Assembly: GCA_905160935.1 (NCBI GenBank)
Contig: CAJHZI010000533.1
Location: 1,166,501-1,230,500 of the forward strand
DNA from: Enchytraeus crypticus
Lineage: Eukaryota; Annelida; Clitellata; Enchytraeida; Enchytraeidae
DNA: 64,000 nucleotides
Direction of reading: 5' to 3'
Positions 52,410 through 64,000 of the stretch are shown piece after piece (positions within the stretch are counted from its first letter, which is position 1; each line of letters opens with the position of its first letter). A program made the position numbers and the translations under genes. The notes below the pieces were generated by a model that was not told the origin of the DNA, did no database searches, and saw only the letters and a program-made list of their open reading frames with translations.

Positions 52410-52705
52410 GTAGCAGTGAACATAGGATGATCCCTGTGTTGTATCAGGGTTGTTTGAAGAATAGACCCACAGGTGATTACACGTATAATACAAGGCGACT
52501 AAAACACTATGTTCCAAACCAACGTCAGAAAGGCCATTCGGTTGGATAGCACCTAGGCTCCAGAAATGCAACAAAATTGTCTAAAACGAATGGAAAAATA
52601 GAGGATTGACTGATTATATGGTATGGAACAGAGAGGAATGGAGAGGGTCTATTCGTATCCCGACACTAGTTAAACTGGGATTAAAGTGGAGATGATGATG
52701 ATGAT
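52410..52705 (+). mobile_element. C element, plus orientation
   Basis: Starts near CTGTGTTGTATCAGGGTTGT and ends AGTTAAACTGGGATTAAAG, then (GAT)n. Confidence 0.82.
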
Positions 52706-52809
52706 GATGACGATGAATGTGGATAGGGTGATGTTGATATAAGTGAATAGTTTTACACTTATTCTTACTCTCACTTAGCTTTCTCACATTAAAGCGATTC
52801 ACTCTTGTT

Positions 52810-55403
52810 ATTATCTGGTACCATCAGTTCGAGCCCGATCTCTGGTGATCACGTGACAGAACTTCTCCTCTTTATCATGTGTTTGATCCTTGAGGGTCAC
52901 GTTGCTCTCTTTAACTCATCTATCCTTCTTGTTCTTGATCCTTCTTTACATCTCTTCCCACCTCTCAGATTCAGCCGAACTTAATATACCCATTAATTGT
53001 TTTAAATTCTTCAGAGTGAAGATTAGTACTGCATATAGACTGCAGTTTAAGTTTCAGTTCAAACTGCGCCAGTAGGAGCTGTTGTTTATGCGTATTAATG
53101 CTCCATGAGTGCCTCAGTCAACTATTTCAAGTGTAATCTGTAAGAACAAACACGCCTCTGAGATTTACTAATGTTAAATCGGACTTTGACCCGACATGTA
53201 GGCCTACATGGCAATTTAAATAAAGTAACAAATACGTCAAATTAAATAGTTTAATTTTTATAATAAAGTGACTGTAAATAAATTATAAATAAGTTGCATC
53301 CCGTTTGTTTAAAGATATTTAAGAAAATCAATAATTTTTTTAATTCTTTTGTTCAATACATGGAACAATAATAAAATACTTCAAGAAAGAGAAACAGAAA
53401 AGAATAACAGAAACAAAAAGCAAACAGAATAAAAATATATCGCAATGACAAATAAAAATATTAACTTAATTAGGCCTAAGTAACAATTTAGTATTATTCA
53501 AATATATAATGTCCAATAATATCAAGTTATTAAATAATTCACAATAATATGATTAGAAATAAGCTTCCCCTTCAAGTTGATAGCAACAGTTGAGAAATTG
53601 AAAACAAAGAATCCAAGATTCCCCTTTCCATAATCAAATATAGTTTTAGACTTAATTTAATAGGTTTGCCCATAGATCAGTAGTGACAATATATATTATC
53701 AGGGGTTGTAGAGTCAAAATACTAGCATTTTAGTTTATGCATTAATTAGTCTTATACGTTATGTATGATTATAATAAGAATTACAGATTTATCCTGAGTA
53801 CTTCGGCTGTGATACATAATAATTATAGTAAAGATCTTCTAAGTTCATAGAATCTATTCGCACTTATTGTCTATTATAATTGTATTTTGGTTTGTTACTC
53901 GTTTTGTGCTCCGAAGCCATATTTTCCTCATGGTAAGGGCCACCTTGAGGTTTGTACAGGGACCAGAGTGAGGTCAAGGGGGCTAATCCCTTCAATTGGG
54001 TACTCAGCCCCTCTCAAACTTTAAAACCTTTTTCATATCAATATATTGGGGCCTAATCAAGCCTGCCAATTAGCCCCCTATATTTCATGACCCTATTCTC
54101 GTCCCTGGGCTTGAATAGTTTAGCCTTAGTGCTTGAATCAATCTTTTATTAAAAATAGTTCTCTTTGTTGAGACCAAATGAAGACAGACTGTGAATGGAA
54201 ATATGTATGTTGAACCTGCCACTCTGCTAAAAACTAGATAGACGCTATAAAACTTAAATTAAAGAATTTGTTATTCTCTAAGGAGAGCAGAAGAAGAGCT
54301 GAATAGTTTCTAGTAAGTTCTTTTGAGACATAGTTCGACAGTGAATCATCAATGTCGACGCCCAGAAATGTATCGTAGGCTTTCCTTCACAACCTTCTAC
54401 AGAAGTCACTAACTTTTTACATATTCCTATAATAAGCCCGCACTACTGTTCAAAGCTATGGCTTCTGTTGAAAGCCTTTAGCTAGAGAACTTTGCTCCAT
54501 GTTTAGATATACAATGAATAGAGTAGAACTAGTGTATCGTGTTTAATGTCATTCTATGGCGTCACTACGCCTCTTCTTAAATTCAGAATGCTCGAGAATA
54601 CTCCACTGAGCTTCTGCTTCTTATGCGACTGATATGATAGATAGAGGAGAATGAGAGGATAAAGGAAAAGAGAAAGAAAATGAGTTAGAAAAGGTGAGAA
54701 GAAAAATAAGCAGAAGGAGAAAGAGAGTATAACGGAAATGAGAAAGAAAAATGAGTGAGAAAATGTGAGAAGAAGGAAGTGCACGTAGTATAGAATTTAT
54801 GTAATTGATTTAAAAAAGCATTTCTTGTAAAAACTTACTTAATTACCACGACAGGTTACGAACTTAACTACCAAGACTCGTTATGAAAATCACACCAAAA
54901 ATCAATAATGTCATAGAAAATAGTATAGCATTGTAGGAGAGGAAAATTTCCTACAAACACCGTTGACTACGAATTATATTTTTGCGAGGTGCATATATGA
55001 TAATCTCATATAGGAGAGTTAGGTATTTACCTTGATTGTAATTGTTCTGTTCAGGTGCAAAACTAGATAATGCAAATAAACTTATATCACCTATCCAACG
55101 TAACCTGCTGTAATACCGACATTATATAACTTGATATTAACGCATACATACATGTAAGTAGTAAGTACTACAAAAGTTATCGCACATATGAAATAATTGT
55201 TTTAGTAGGCCCACTTTATAGAAAGCCACAGAAAACCACCTTTGTAACTATATTGAGAGTGCACGATATTACTGCTGCGTATGGCTAATGTTAATTATAA
55301 GACTTATACAGTATATGTATCGGTATAATTGTGGAATACTTCTAATTTTTGTTGAGTGTGAAAGAAGATCATGAATAATAATTTGGATTTGAACGAGTCT
55401 ATG

Positions 55404-55451
<48 letters not shown>

Positions 55452-56000
55452 AGAGAGTGTAGTAGAAGAGAAAGACACGGATTTTAACAATTAACTAAGG
55501 GAATTAAAAATTGATGAAAATTAATTAAAATTAAGAGATTAATTTCCATTTCCGATACTCGATCAGCATTTTCAAAAACATTTCCAAAAATAATTACATA
55601 ACATAAAGTGACGAAATTAAGTAAAAATCAGAAAAAGAGTAACTGTGCAGTAAAGACGAAATTAAATAAAGATCAGAAAAAGAGTAGATCTAACTGTGCT
55701 TATGAAGTAAAGGACACAGAATAGGACGAATGGAGTAAATGTTATTTTAATGGATACGTCTACCAAGAGCATCGCGATTCAGAACGATGAGTTCAAAGCT
55801 TCAGCAATACCACAATCATATTGTTCAATTGAAAGTTGAGATGGCTAAGCCTCAGCCTACTTTTTGATCGTGTGATAACTTCTCCTTATGAAGTTCGTGA
55901 ACTCGAAAGTGCGAGAATTGAATAGTTCATCAAGATATAATAGCTCCATGTATATATTAATTACATGTTACTACAGTATATTAGCTATTATTTAGTTATA
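52810..56000. other. Gene-poor stretch
   Basis: Apart from a (GA)n tract at 55409-55448 nothing was recognised; short frames on both strands have no domain-like content. Confidence 0.5.
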
Positions 56001-56001
56001 T

Positions 56002-56246
56002 TAGAATGACCTTATAGCGTAGGGGTTACGTCATGAAGTTTCAAATGGCAGATCGTGAGGTGAATTGAACTCTCGATCGTGGGTTCGAATCCCAGTCGCG
56101 CTGATCAGAGAATAAAATCTCGGACATTCACTGGAGTGGCTATACGAAAAATGGTCTAAATTGCCTAACCGTTTAAACATGTGGTATTAAAAGTGATAGA
56201 CATCAACATTGTTGATCATTTCACTGTAATACATGTTTACTTTTTT
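56002..56246 (+). mobile_element. SINE A copy 8
   Basis: Full length: A box TAGCGTAGGGGTTACG at 56015, B box GTGGGTTCGAATCCC, tail CATGTTTACTTTTTT. Confidence 0.9.
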
Positions 56247-57162
56247 ACATTATTAATTAAATAATCTAAATTACTTGCATGGCTACGTCAGTAGTTGTTA
56301 TAAAATTATAACGTTACATAATTATAACTAACATATAATTATAAGGTAACAAAAATTCTAATTAACCAATAATTGTTACACTACTATTAATCATGCAATT
56401 GTTACATAATTATTTAATTGTTACATACTGTTGGAGTGTTGGTATATAATTAGGTCATAGTCATAATTCATGATTTTCTCTGACACTTTTAAATCCAAAT
56501 TCTGAAATATCTGGGCAGTTTAGTCAGTTATAAATTGACGAGTCCTAAATATGTTCGGGAATATTCTCTCTCACAAAAACGCCCATATGCAACCTTCTAG
56601 CATTGATGCTACAGGATTGCAATGCTCCTCAGAAGCTATCTTTTATCATTTCATGATTTTAGCTGACGTTATGATGACAAAATAAAACTTGATAACGTCT
56701 AACCCGCACAACCAGGATAACTGTCCGGGCCAGTATGGTCGAGATTCGAACCTTTGACTAAACACTTGTAGTCATTAATGAAAGGACTGCATTGCGTCTA
56801 TCGCTAATCAGTAAATATTTATATGAGCTTTAATTTCCATCACAAATGAAATGCTTTGATCAACGAAACAGTTATCACAAGTAATTTTCCAAGTGTCCTT
56901 CTGTCAATTAGCACTTATTTCTGTCATTAAGTCTAGTCGCTGTTGTCATGAGCTACCTACGAGGTACATGACATGTTCTGAACCCGGATAGTAAAAGATG
57001 GCAGGGACATAGGAACTTGAAGCTGCATAGCTTGTATGTCAAGCGAATACGTCAATTAAGCATCAGATGACCAGATAACTCACGAGTGCGTTGGTGTTGA
57101 ACTGCAGATGTTTACAGTAAAAGCCTGGAGGAGTTAGGCCTTATACCACGCCAGCATGGTAC

Positions 57163-57169
57163 TATATAA
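57163..57169 (+). promoter_or_regulatory. Candidate TATA box of the secreted-protein gene
   Basis: TATATAA at 57163, about 184 bases before the ATG, which would place transcription start near 57195. Confidence 0.35.
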
Positions 57170-57346
57170 CTCCACTGATCTCTAACACTACAGAAAGTTC
57201 ACAGAAACTAGTACATCGCGCAATAGCACTAAAGCGTTAATAGCACAATTAATTTAAAATAGTTCACTTTGCTATAAATTTTTATAATTAGTTTAAAGTT
57301 TATACATTAGTTAGTTGCCCTCTTACTTGAGTTTACAGTTCTAAAT

Positions 57347-58796
57347 ATGAAAACGGCTCTGGGTTTGGTTCTATGCATGTGCCTGGTGATTGTAACAGGT
57401 AAGTTCCTCACTTCAAGCTTTTTGTTATTGAATATAAAAAACGATTGCCTCTGATGTTCTAATTACAGTCACTAGTAACATAATTCATACAAAATGGCAA
57501 CATTTGTTAAAATAAATGTAGCATCTGATTTAAAGTAAAACTGTAATTTTTATTTTAACTTGTTAAAATAAAAATTTGTATTTACTTGTTAAAATAAAAA
57601 TGACATTTTATTTTAACAGGTAAATTTTATACATTCGTAAATTCAGCCAACTTTTTAAACAATAGCAATCTCTGGAGAACTTAATCATGCAAACATTTTT
57701 TGGATTAAATTGCTAAGCCATTTTGATGCTAATAGCCTAATACTTCAGTGTACAAATCTAGCTTTATAAAAACTGCATTTTTTATTCTACTGTTTACATT
57801 CTATATCTTCCCCATGTTGTGTCCGGGTTGTTTGAAGAATAGATCAACCAGTGACTGCACATGTCGTAGAAGGCGACTAAAGTAAGATCCAAACTAACGT
57901 AAGAAAGGGCATTCGGTTGGTGAGTGCCTAGGCTGCAGAAATTCAATATTTTACAAAACGAATAGAAGAGAGTATAGGGGATTGACTGATAATATGGTAT
58001 GGGATAGAGAGGATTGGAGAAGATCTATTCGTATCCCGACCATAGTTAAACTGGGATTAAAGGGAAGATGACGATTTACATTCGATATCTATAATGAGAT
58101 TTCCCGACCATGATTTAACTAGGATTTAAGTGAAGATGATGATGATGATCTATAATGAGATAAGATGGACTGACAAAATTACAAATGAAGAAGTTCTTGA
58201 AAGAGTCGGTACAAATAGACAGTTGGTAAATGTGATAAGATATAGAAAGAAGGGCTGATATGGGACATATTATAAAGGCGGATGATTTGATAAAGAATGT
58301 AGTAGAAGGACGAATGCAAGTGAAAAGATTTGGAGGAAGACCGAGACATGGGATGCTGGATGATCTGATAACAAATTCATATATAGGGATGAAAAGAAAG
58401 GCTGAGGATAGAATTGTTCGAAACAGTTTTATGTCATGGACCTGCCGTTAGTAAGTGAACTAGAAGAAAAAGATCAATAATTCTAAGTTCGGTAGAGGTA
58501 GATTTTACTTTAGAGATGAAAAGTAAATGAGCAGCGTTGAATTAGATGAAGAGTTATAAAAATTAAATGCTGTTCTATGAAGATTTAACGTCCAGTTCCT
58601 TAAAAGGGATAGATGTCAGGGACGTCTCAAGCTAAACATACGTTCAGGATCACCTGAAAGGGGATGCATGGAAATACGCGACTCGCCAAACCGTATCTCG
58701 AGTTCCAGGAACTTGTAGTTAGGCTGTGCACTAATAGGCAACAGTTAATAGACTAGTGATAATAAGCTAACAGACTAAACTAGTTATACAGTACGC

Positions 58797-58838
<42 letters not shown>

Positions 58839-60126
58839 TTTTTAGGGGAAGCTTCAGTTTGTTTCTAACTTTCTATTACGACGAATGGGGGTTTTCTAAA
58901 TAGGGAGACGACTAAACGACACATAACTTACATAACGCTTATGTTTACAAGCTTTAAAAGTAGCCTAATGAATGATCTACTGAATGATCGTAACTTTACA
59001 ATTGTTGTTGTTGTTGCTGTCAGCAGGTGAAGAGTCGAGAAGACACAGGCGCTATCTGGACGTGGACATCAATGATGTGGGGAGGAAGGTGAGCGACGCT
59101 CTTGACTGCAAGAAAATGTCCGAATCCTGTCGTCTGGTGCCGGCGTGTTGTGGTGATCTACAGTGCTACTGGGAACACGGCTACAACCCGCTCCAGGTCT
59201 GTTACTATAGCAACGTATCTCTTAGTGGCTGGAGCCAGTGGCGAGGTCGGTAAGATGCTCGACCGCGGATCAGTATGCGCGGGGTTCAAATCCTGGGCTC
59301 TGCCGTCATTGACAGCGCTTTCGAGTGAGGAAACTGACGTTATCCATAGCTTTAGTGCACTGCCCAACGGCATGTCCATGGCTTGTTACTCTTCCAAATA
59401 ATTTTATCGTGTCTTCTTATTCATGTGAACATACATATCATATTGGATATCAAATCATCCAACAATCCATGTCTCTTTCACTAGCATTCTTCCTTCTGTT
59501 ACACTTTTCGTTGCATTTTATATTAGATTTTTATAGTATATTTTTTCTGCACGGCACGACATAGTACTGTACAGTATAATAAAATACAATGCAATGAATT
59601 AAAATGCAATGCAATATAATACAATACACTACAATGCAATGCAATGTAATTCAATGCAATGCAATGCAATGCAATCAAATGAAATGAAATTAAGTACAAT
59701 GCAATGCAATGCATTGCAACGTGATACACTCCAATGCAATGCAATAAAATACAATTCAATACAAAACAATACAGTACAATGCAGTGAAGGTTTATACTCG
59801 ATTCTTCGCCCGAAGTTCATTCGAACCAGTCGTCACATTTATCTAGTTGACAATTGTTAAGTGCTCACAGTAAGTTTTGATTGATTGCTCAGAGTGGATT
59901 GTGTGTGGCGTGCATTGACCGGACTCAGAAGTGTCAGAGAGACAGTCAGTGCTGCAATGAGCTGGTTTGTCAGAAGTACTCGGCCTACGATGTGGACGGT
60001 GTGTGCGACATAAGACGACCCCAGGGGTCGAGCTGCTACGCCGACAACCAGTGCTCGACGAGGTACTGCGACATCACCTGGTACAACATGATCAAGGGCA
60101 GGGGTGGGCTCTGTCAACCCCTCTAA
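57347..60126 (+). CDS. Secreted cysteine-rich protein with repeated CC modules
   Basis: Three exons, 57347-57398, 59027-59196 and 59893-60126, phases agreeing: 151 codons. Residues 1-17 form a signal peptide (MKTALGLVLCMCLVIVT). RRHRR at 22-26 is a furin-like site, so a propeptide is likely. The mature part has 16 cysteines. Two modules share C-x6-C-x5-CC-x4-C-x(11-13)-C: one from DCKKMSESC, one from ACIDRTQKC, whose middle is CQRDSQCCNELVC. A third partial unit has C-x5-C-x4-C-x14-C. This spacing fits an inhibitor-cystine-knot or colipase/Dickkopf-like disulfide fold, found in both hormones and venom-like peptides; function cannot be told. The exon 2 acceptor is a CAGCAG (NAGNAG) pair that may add one residue; its donor is GTCTGT. 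Intron 1 holds a C element, a LINE fossil, an F repeat and (GA)n; intron 2 a SINE B and an ATGCA array. Confidence 0.85.
57808..58075 (+). mobile_element. C element, plus orientation
   Basis: Starts CCCCATGTTGTGTCCGGGTT and ends AGTTAAACTGGGATTAAAGG, followed by short GAT repeats, in intron 1 of the secreted-protein gene. Confidence 0.85.
58140..58450 (+). pseudogene. Non-LTR retrotransposon C-terminal fossil
   Basis: Translations give TNEEVLERVGTN, MGHIIKADDLIKNVVEGRM, RFGGRPRHGMLDDLI and YIGMKRKAEDRI, the C-terminus of the element type seen at 8190-9130. The adjoining C element just upstream may be a non-autonomous partner. Confidence 0.8.
58575..58650 (+). mobile_element. F-family repeat, diverged
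   Basis: GATTTAACGTCCAGTTCCTT then GATGTCAGGGACGTCTC. Confidence 0.6.
58799..58836. repeat. (GA)n microsatellite
   Basis: About 19 GA units in intron 1 of the secreted-protein gene. Confidence 0.95.
59226..59358 (+). mobile_element. SINE B copy
   Basis: Begins 29 bp after the exon 2 donor (59197). Head GGCTGGAGCCAGTGGCGAGG, B box GGGGTTCAAATCC, core. Frames running from exon 2 into it are read-through shadows. Confidence 0.9.
59575..59790. repeat. ATGCA pentanucleotide array
   Basis: AATGC/AATAC pentanucleotides in intron 2 of the secreted-protein gene; the His/Cys/Ile-rich frames on both strands are shadows. Confidence 0.92.
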
Positions 60127-60157
60127 CGCGTTCTGCGATATAGGCTCGAGGAGAGCG

Positions 60158-60169
60158 ATATATATATAG

Positions 60170-60234
<65 letters not shown>

Positions 60235-60262
60235 CAAATATATATATATATACTATATAGGC
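60158..60262. repeat. (TA)n in the 3' UTR of the secreted-protein gene
   Basis: Interrupted TA tracts starting about 30 bases after the stop codon. Confidence 0.92.
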
Positions 60263-60470
60263 TATATATAGAACATTTACTCCCTCTGGAAGGAAGGGGG
60301 AGGGGGTTAGAGGTCTTGAGGTCTGTACGATAAGTGAGGGAGATATCTAATTAGTTAACTGTCATTCTGGTTAAAGTTTACGTGGGGCGGTTTCGGCTCT
60401 CAGATTGCTGATGATTTCTCCGGGTTGAGTTGGAATCTGTTCCAAGCAGAAAAATCTGGATGAAACACGT

Positions 60471-60476
60471 AATAAA
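60471..60476 (+). other. Candidate poly(A) signal of the secreted-protein gene
   Basis: AATAAA 345 bases after the stop codon. Confidence 0.4.
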
Positions 60477-60479
60477 AGG

Positions 60480-61269
60480 AGAATCAAATATCGAACAACA
60501 AAGGGTAGCAACAAAAAGAACTAGAAAATAAAAAATAGACTTAGTTGACTATGTATTTAAACTATAGAGACATTATTTTTTATTTACCTGTAAATAAATC
60601 TATCTATTAATACAAATAATGGAAACGATTGCATTTAATCACAATTAAAATGTTACCGTCGTTGACAGGCTTCTGTTACTTATTAACCCATATTGACATT
60701 ATATAGCCGCACAGTAAATGACTATGGCCTGCAGTTGCTCGATCAATCTAGAGATCCAAGGCATAAGGGTCTTAAATATTTGGCTTGCGGAAGCTCTCAA
60801 TTTTGTGATCAATGGGCGAGACTGAACGGATTATTGATTCATTAGTTTACCGCTCCAATTAATAATTAATCAATCAATCAAGAAGAATTTAACGTCCGGT
60901 TCCTCGCCATAAGGCAATGTCAGGGACATCGAATTAAATATTAAATTAATTAATTAGTTAATTGTTTGTATGTTGATAGGGCCTTTAATTTAGTTGTTTT
61001 AGCCGCTAGTTTCTTGTATTGTGTCGGGACTACTGAAGAATAGATCAACCGTAAATTGCACGTACAGTAAGAGACGACTGAGCAAGAACTGAGGCAGACC
61101 ACCTCAGAAATCTAGTTATTCCCAAGCTAGTGGTTACATCTAGGTCAAGATATGGCATAGCTTTTAACGAGAGATTAACTCGTTAAGCAATGATATGATC
61201 TTTATGGAGCGTAAAAGCTGAATGAGGGTAGGAATTTGCACCTTGGACCTGCTACTTGGCAGAACATTT

Positions 61270-61313
<44 letters not shown>

Positions 61314-61336
61314 CAGAAACAGAGAGAGGGAGAGAC

Positions 61337-61368
<32 letters not shown>

Positions 61369-61948
61369 TGCTAGTTTAAACCACACAAAGTTTACTTTCT
61401 TTGTCTGCGTACCGCTAAGCGTTATTAGTCACTGATGTTAACTGTAGAATTTGAACTCTTGGCTTTTCTGTTATTAGACAGTTGTAATACCAACTCCGCT
61501 ATCTTAACGCTACATATACAGATAAACTAAAAGTAATATAAACTAAAGTAATGTAAGTAATATACATGTAATTATTGGTGAATTGAATATATTTATCATT
61601 AGAAACTCAAGAACTGTCTAAGACTATATTTATTCATTGCGTAAGACCTTTAAAACGCAGATAATAATTTGAGAAAACATGGAAAAGAAATTATAAATCT
61701 GGAAATAAGAAATAAGGACATTTTTATTATTCTCGCTAAATAACGCAATATTGAACATCACAATGTACAAGCAAGGCAACCGTTGTGGAACACACAACAA
61801 CAAATAGGCGTAGCAACTTATCTATTGGAATAGGAATTATTAAAAATTTAAAGTTAATCAAGAATGATGGATACTAAAAAAGTGTCGAAAAATCTGTTTG
61901 CATGCGAGTTGAGCTCGATGTAGACGTTTTCAGAAATACAAACATAAA
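60480..61948. other. Intergenic stretch
   Basis: Holds an F-family fragment (about 60881-60932), a C-element fragment (about 61015-61090) and (GA)n at 61272-61368. No exon recognised. Confidence 0.55.
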
Positions 61949-61950
61949 CA

Positions 61951-62240
61951 TCATCATAATCATCATCATCATCATCCTCCCTTGAATCCCAGTTTAACCA
62001 GGGTCGGGATATAAATATACTGTCTCAAATCCTCTCTGTCCTACACCACACCGCGAGCCAATCCCCAATTTGAGACTTTTCCATTCGTTTAAATTGTTGT
62101 AGCAATTTCTGGAGTCTAGGCGCTCAACTACCGAATGCCCTTTCTGACGTTGGTATGGATTTTAGTGCTGTTGTCGCTTTCTACGACACGTGTAGTCACC
62201 GGTTGGTCTATTCTTCAAACAACCCGGACACAACACGGGG
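61951..62240 (-). mobile_element. C element, full length with 17-bp target-site duplication
   Basis: Flanked by perfect 17-bp repeats, AAATACAAACATAAACA (61934-61950 and 62241-62257). Minus strand runs from CCCCGTGTTGTGTCCGGGTT to (GAT)n. It is the best reference copy of the family. Confidence 0.9.
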
Positions 62241-62507
62241 AAATACAAACATAAACATAAATCAATTAAACCATCAGCGAAAATAGATGCATGGTTTAGC
62301 ATAATTTAATTAAAAATAGGGCATAACTAAGAAGTGAGAGCGATTTCGCGGTAAAATTTGATGGAAATGGTTTGGACAGATAGTAGAATATATATATTTA
62401 TCATAAAGATTATTATAACTTTGTTACATTGACCCTGCCATATGCTTCGTGAATGCAATACAAAGCTTCTGAACTAAACGTTACATGAATCCGGATGTTG
62501 TAAATAA

Positions 62508-62640
62508 TAGTAATAATAAAGGTTTAACATCCGTTTTCTAATTCAATGTCAGTGACGCCCAAGATGCACACATCACTACAGATCAATTCAACAAAACCGA
62601 TCTGCGGTGACAAGTGCTGAATAAAGCAGGTTGATGGATT
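62508..62640 (+). mobile_element. F-family repeat
   Basis: (AAT)n, GGTTTAACATCCGTTTTC, AATGTCAGTGACGCC, CACATCACTACAGATCAATT. Contains the extended region seen at 39431-39600. Confidence 0.75.
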
Positions 62641-62721
62641 TTAATATGCCCGCATGGTTATCGAACTTTCGAGCCTGTAAAACTAGGATAGATTTTTCTA
62701 AAACAGCAACATGACATTTAA

Positions 62722-62757
<36 letters not shown>

Positions 62758-63632
62758 ACTAGCTATCTATCTATCTCTATCTATCTTTCTTCTCTCTATT
62801 TCCCCTCTCTCCCTCTTTCTCCCTGTATCTTTCCTGATGTACTCAACTGCAGTAAACGGCATTTTAAAGTAACTACAGACCTGTGATATGCAATTATTTT
62901 ATTTAACCTCATGTATTATTTCTCTAGTCGGCTTCATATCAGAATGTTTATCAAATCATTTAACGTCTTTTGACTCGGGCAGCCTTTAATCTCTTTCCCT
63001 GGCACGTTTTCTTCTACTACATCCTTCAGCAATCCAACTCTTTTATTTGTCCTATCCATTGTATCCATCTGTTCTCTCAATTTCTTATACCAATATTTTC
63101 AATTTATTACAACTTATTCTATCGACAATCTTGACCGATGGATCTTTAGTTCTTTCCAAACTGACTGACCGTTAAATAGTTAAATATTTTCAAATCTAAA
63201 ACTCTATCAGTATAAGTTCAACAAGAGGCAGCAGTGGTTCCAGCTAAACTTCCATAGCTATGTATACAGTGGATCAATCGAGCAGAGCAGTGGCTTCCGG
63301 TGAGATTTCTGCCCATTCGCCAAAACTTTAATATTTCGGAGCCTTTCGTTAGCAGCATGCAATACGTACATAGTTAAGAGAAAAGAGAGAACTAACTGTT
63401 ATACGATGACTAACAAAATCTTGAATCCGTAACTTACAGCTGATCAACTGAAGTCCGGACGCTGGCTGAGTCAGTGAAGCACTGGCTCTACACAATGTTC
63501 TACTACATTTTCGCTGGATGGTTACATTAGTTCTCTTTTATGTGATTCTTGTGATTTTTTTAATTGATATAAATTTTAACTACAACATTTCTCTCTCTCT
63601 CTCTTAATATTTATCTTTCTCTTCTTTTCTCG

Positions 63633-63677
<45 letters not shown>

Positions 63678-64000
63678 GTTTTTCAGGATTTAAGTTATAT
63701 ATCGTAATAATTGTATAGGTCTATGCGATAATGAGAAGTTTAACCCTTAAGTTAAATCTATTAATTTCCCGAAAGAGAAAATTCGGCAATGTAGATTAAA
63801 ATTTGCAACCCTATTATGAAAGGAAGCCGAGCTACTATTACAGTTATTTGTACAGCTGCTAGTCCTGTGGCCTAAGGAACTCTAGCATACTTTTCTAGGC
63901 ACATGCCTGGCCGTTCGAGATCATTTAGGATCTTAATTATAAACACATTCTGGTGGTTTTACGAAGTAGCAAATAATACCACATGAACACGGATTAGGTC
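62722..64000. other. Right-edge intergenic stretch
   Basis: (CT)n tracts at about 62722-62755 and 63589-63673, CTAT repeats near 62765; otherwise nothing recognised. Confidence 0.55.

Noticed and set aside
59102..59401. Frames continuing from exon 2 of the secreted protein gene
   Set aside because: They run past the donor at 59197 into a SINE B copy, while exon 3 joins at 59196 in phase and continues the cysteine pattern.

Overview
The window is AT-rich nuclear DNA from a eukaryote, almost certainly an invertebrate animal. It carries spliced genes with GT-AG introns of about 0.3-6 kb, tRNA-derived SINEs, decayed non-LTR retrotransposons, a MITE and many microsatellites. No prokaryotic operon, rRNA or CRISPR array is present. 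The gene set (Rab escort protein, bifunctional PAICS, ClC-3/4/5 exchanger, secreted cysteine-rich protein) and the intron-rich ClC gene suggest a slowly evolving bilaterian, perhaps a lophotrochozoan, but the species cannot be fixed from the sequence.

Layout. (1) 1-1640, minus strand: first two coding exons of a Rab escort protein (REP/CHM-like); the rest lies beyond the left edge. (2) 3972-12282, plus strand: a complete eight-exon PAICS gene (434 codons; SAICAR synthetase plus AIR carboxylase), head-to-head with REP. An hAT-like MITE sits in its probable 5' UTR intron. (3) 12.4-19.4 kb: intergenic, mostly LINE and SINE debris, with one orphan terminal-exon candidate near 14.1 kb. (4) 19395-47329, plus strand: a ClC-3/4/5-type Cl-/H+ exchanger, 22 coding exons in a phase-consistent 891-codon model. 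The last 19 exons are secure; the three N-terminal exons are inferred. (5) 47.7-57.3 kb: gene-poor. (6) 57347-60126, plus strand: a three-exon secreted protein (151 codons) with a signal peptide, a furin-like site and 16 cysteines in repeated CC modules. (7) 60.1-64 kb: intergenic repeats.

The most unusual property is structural. In PAICS and ClC, at least ten splice junctions and both stop-codon junctions lie at the edge of, or inside, a tandem array whose repeat unit contains the junction itself. Acceptors plus the first bases of exons (ClC exons 4, 5, 7, 10, 15, 16) and donors plus the last bases of exons (PAICS exon 4; ClC exons 8 and 19) have been copied 2 to about 13 times into the adjoining intron. 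Most copies would cause frameshifts or early stops. Two arrays (ClC exon 8 donor, exon 10 acceptor) stay in frame and could encode length variants. Introns here seem to grow by slippage from exon edges.

Mobile DNA: tRNA-derived SINE A (about 245 bp), tRNA-derived SINE B (about 135 bp), an F family sharing a core with B, a 230-290 bp C element ending in (GAT)n with 16-17 bp target-site duplications, a D family that is a LINE 3' tail, and several reverse-transcriptase fossils. The genes have no evident shared pathway: REP serves Rab prenylation, PAICS purine synthesis, ClC endosomal ion exchange.
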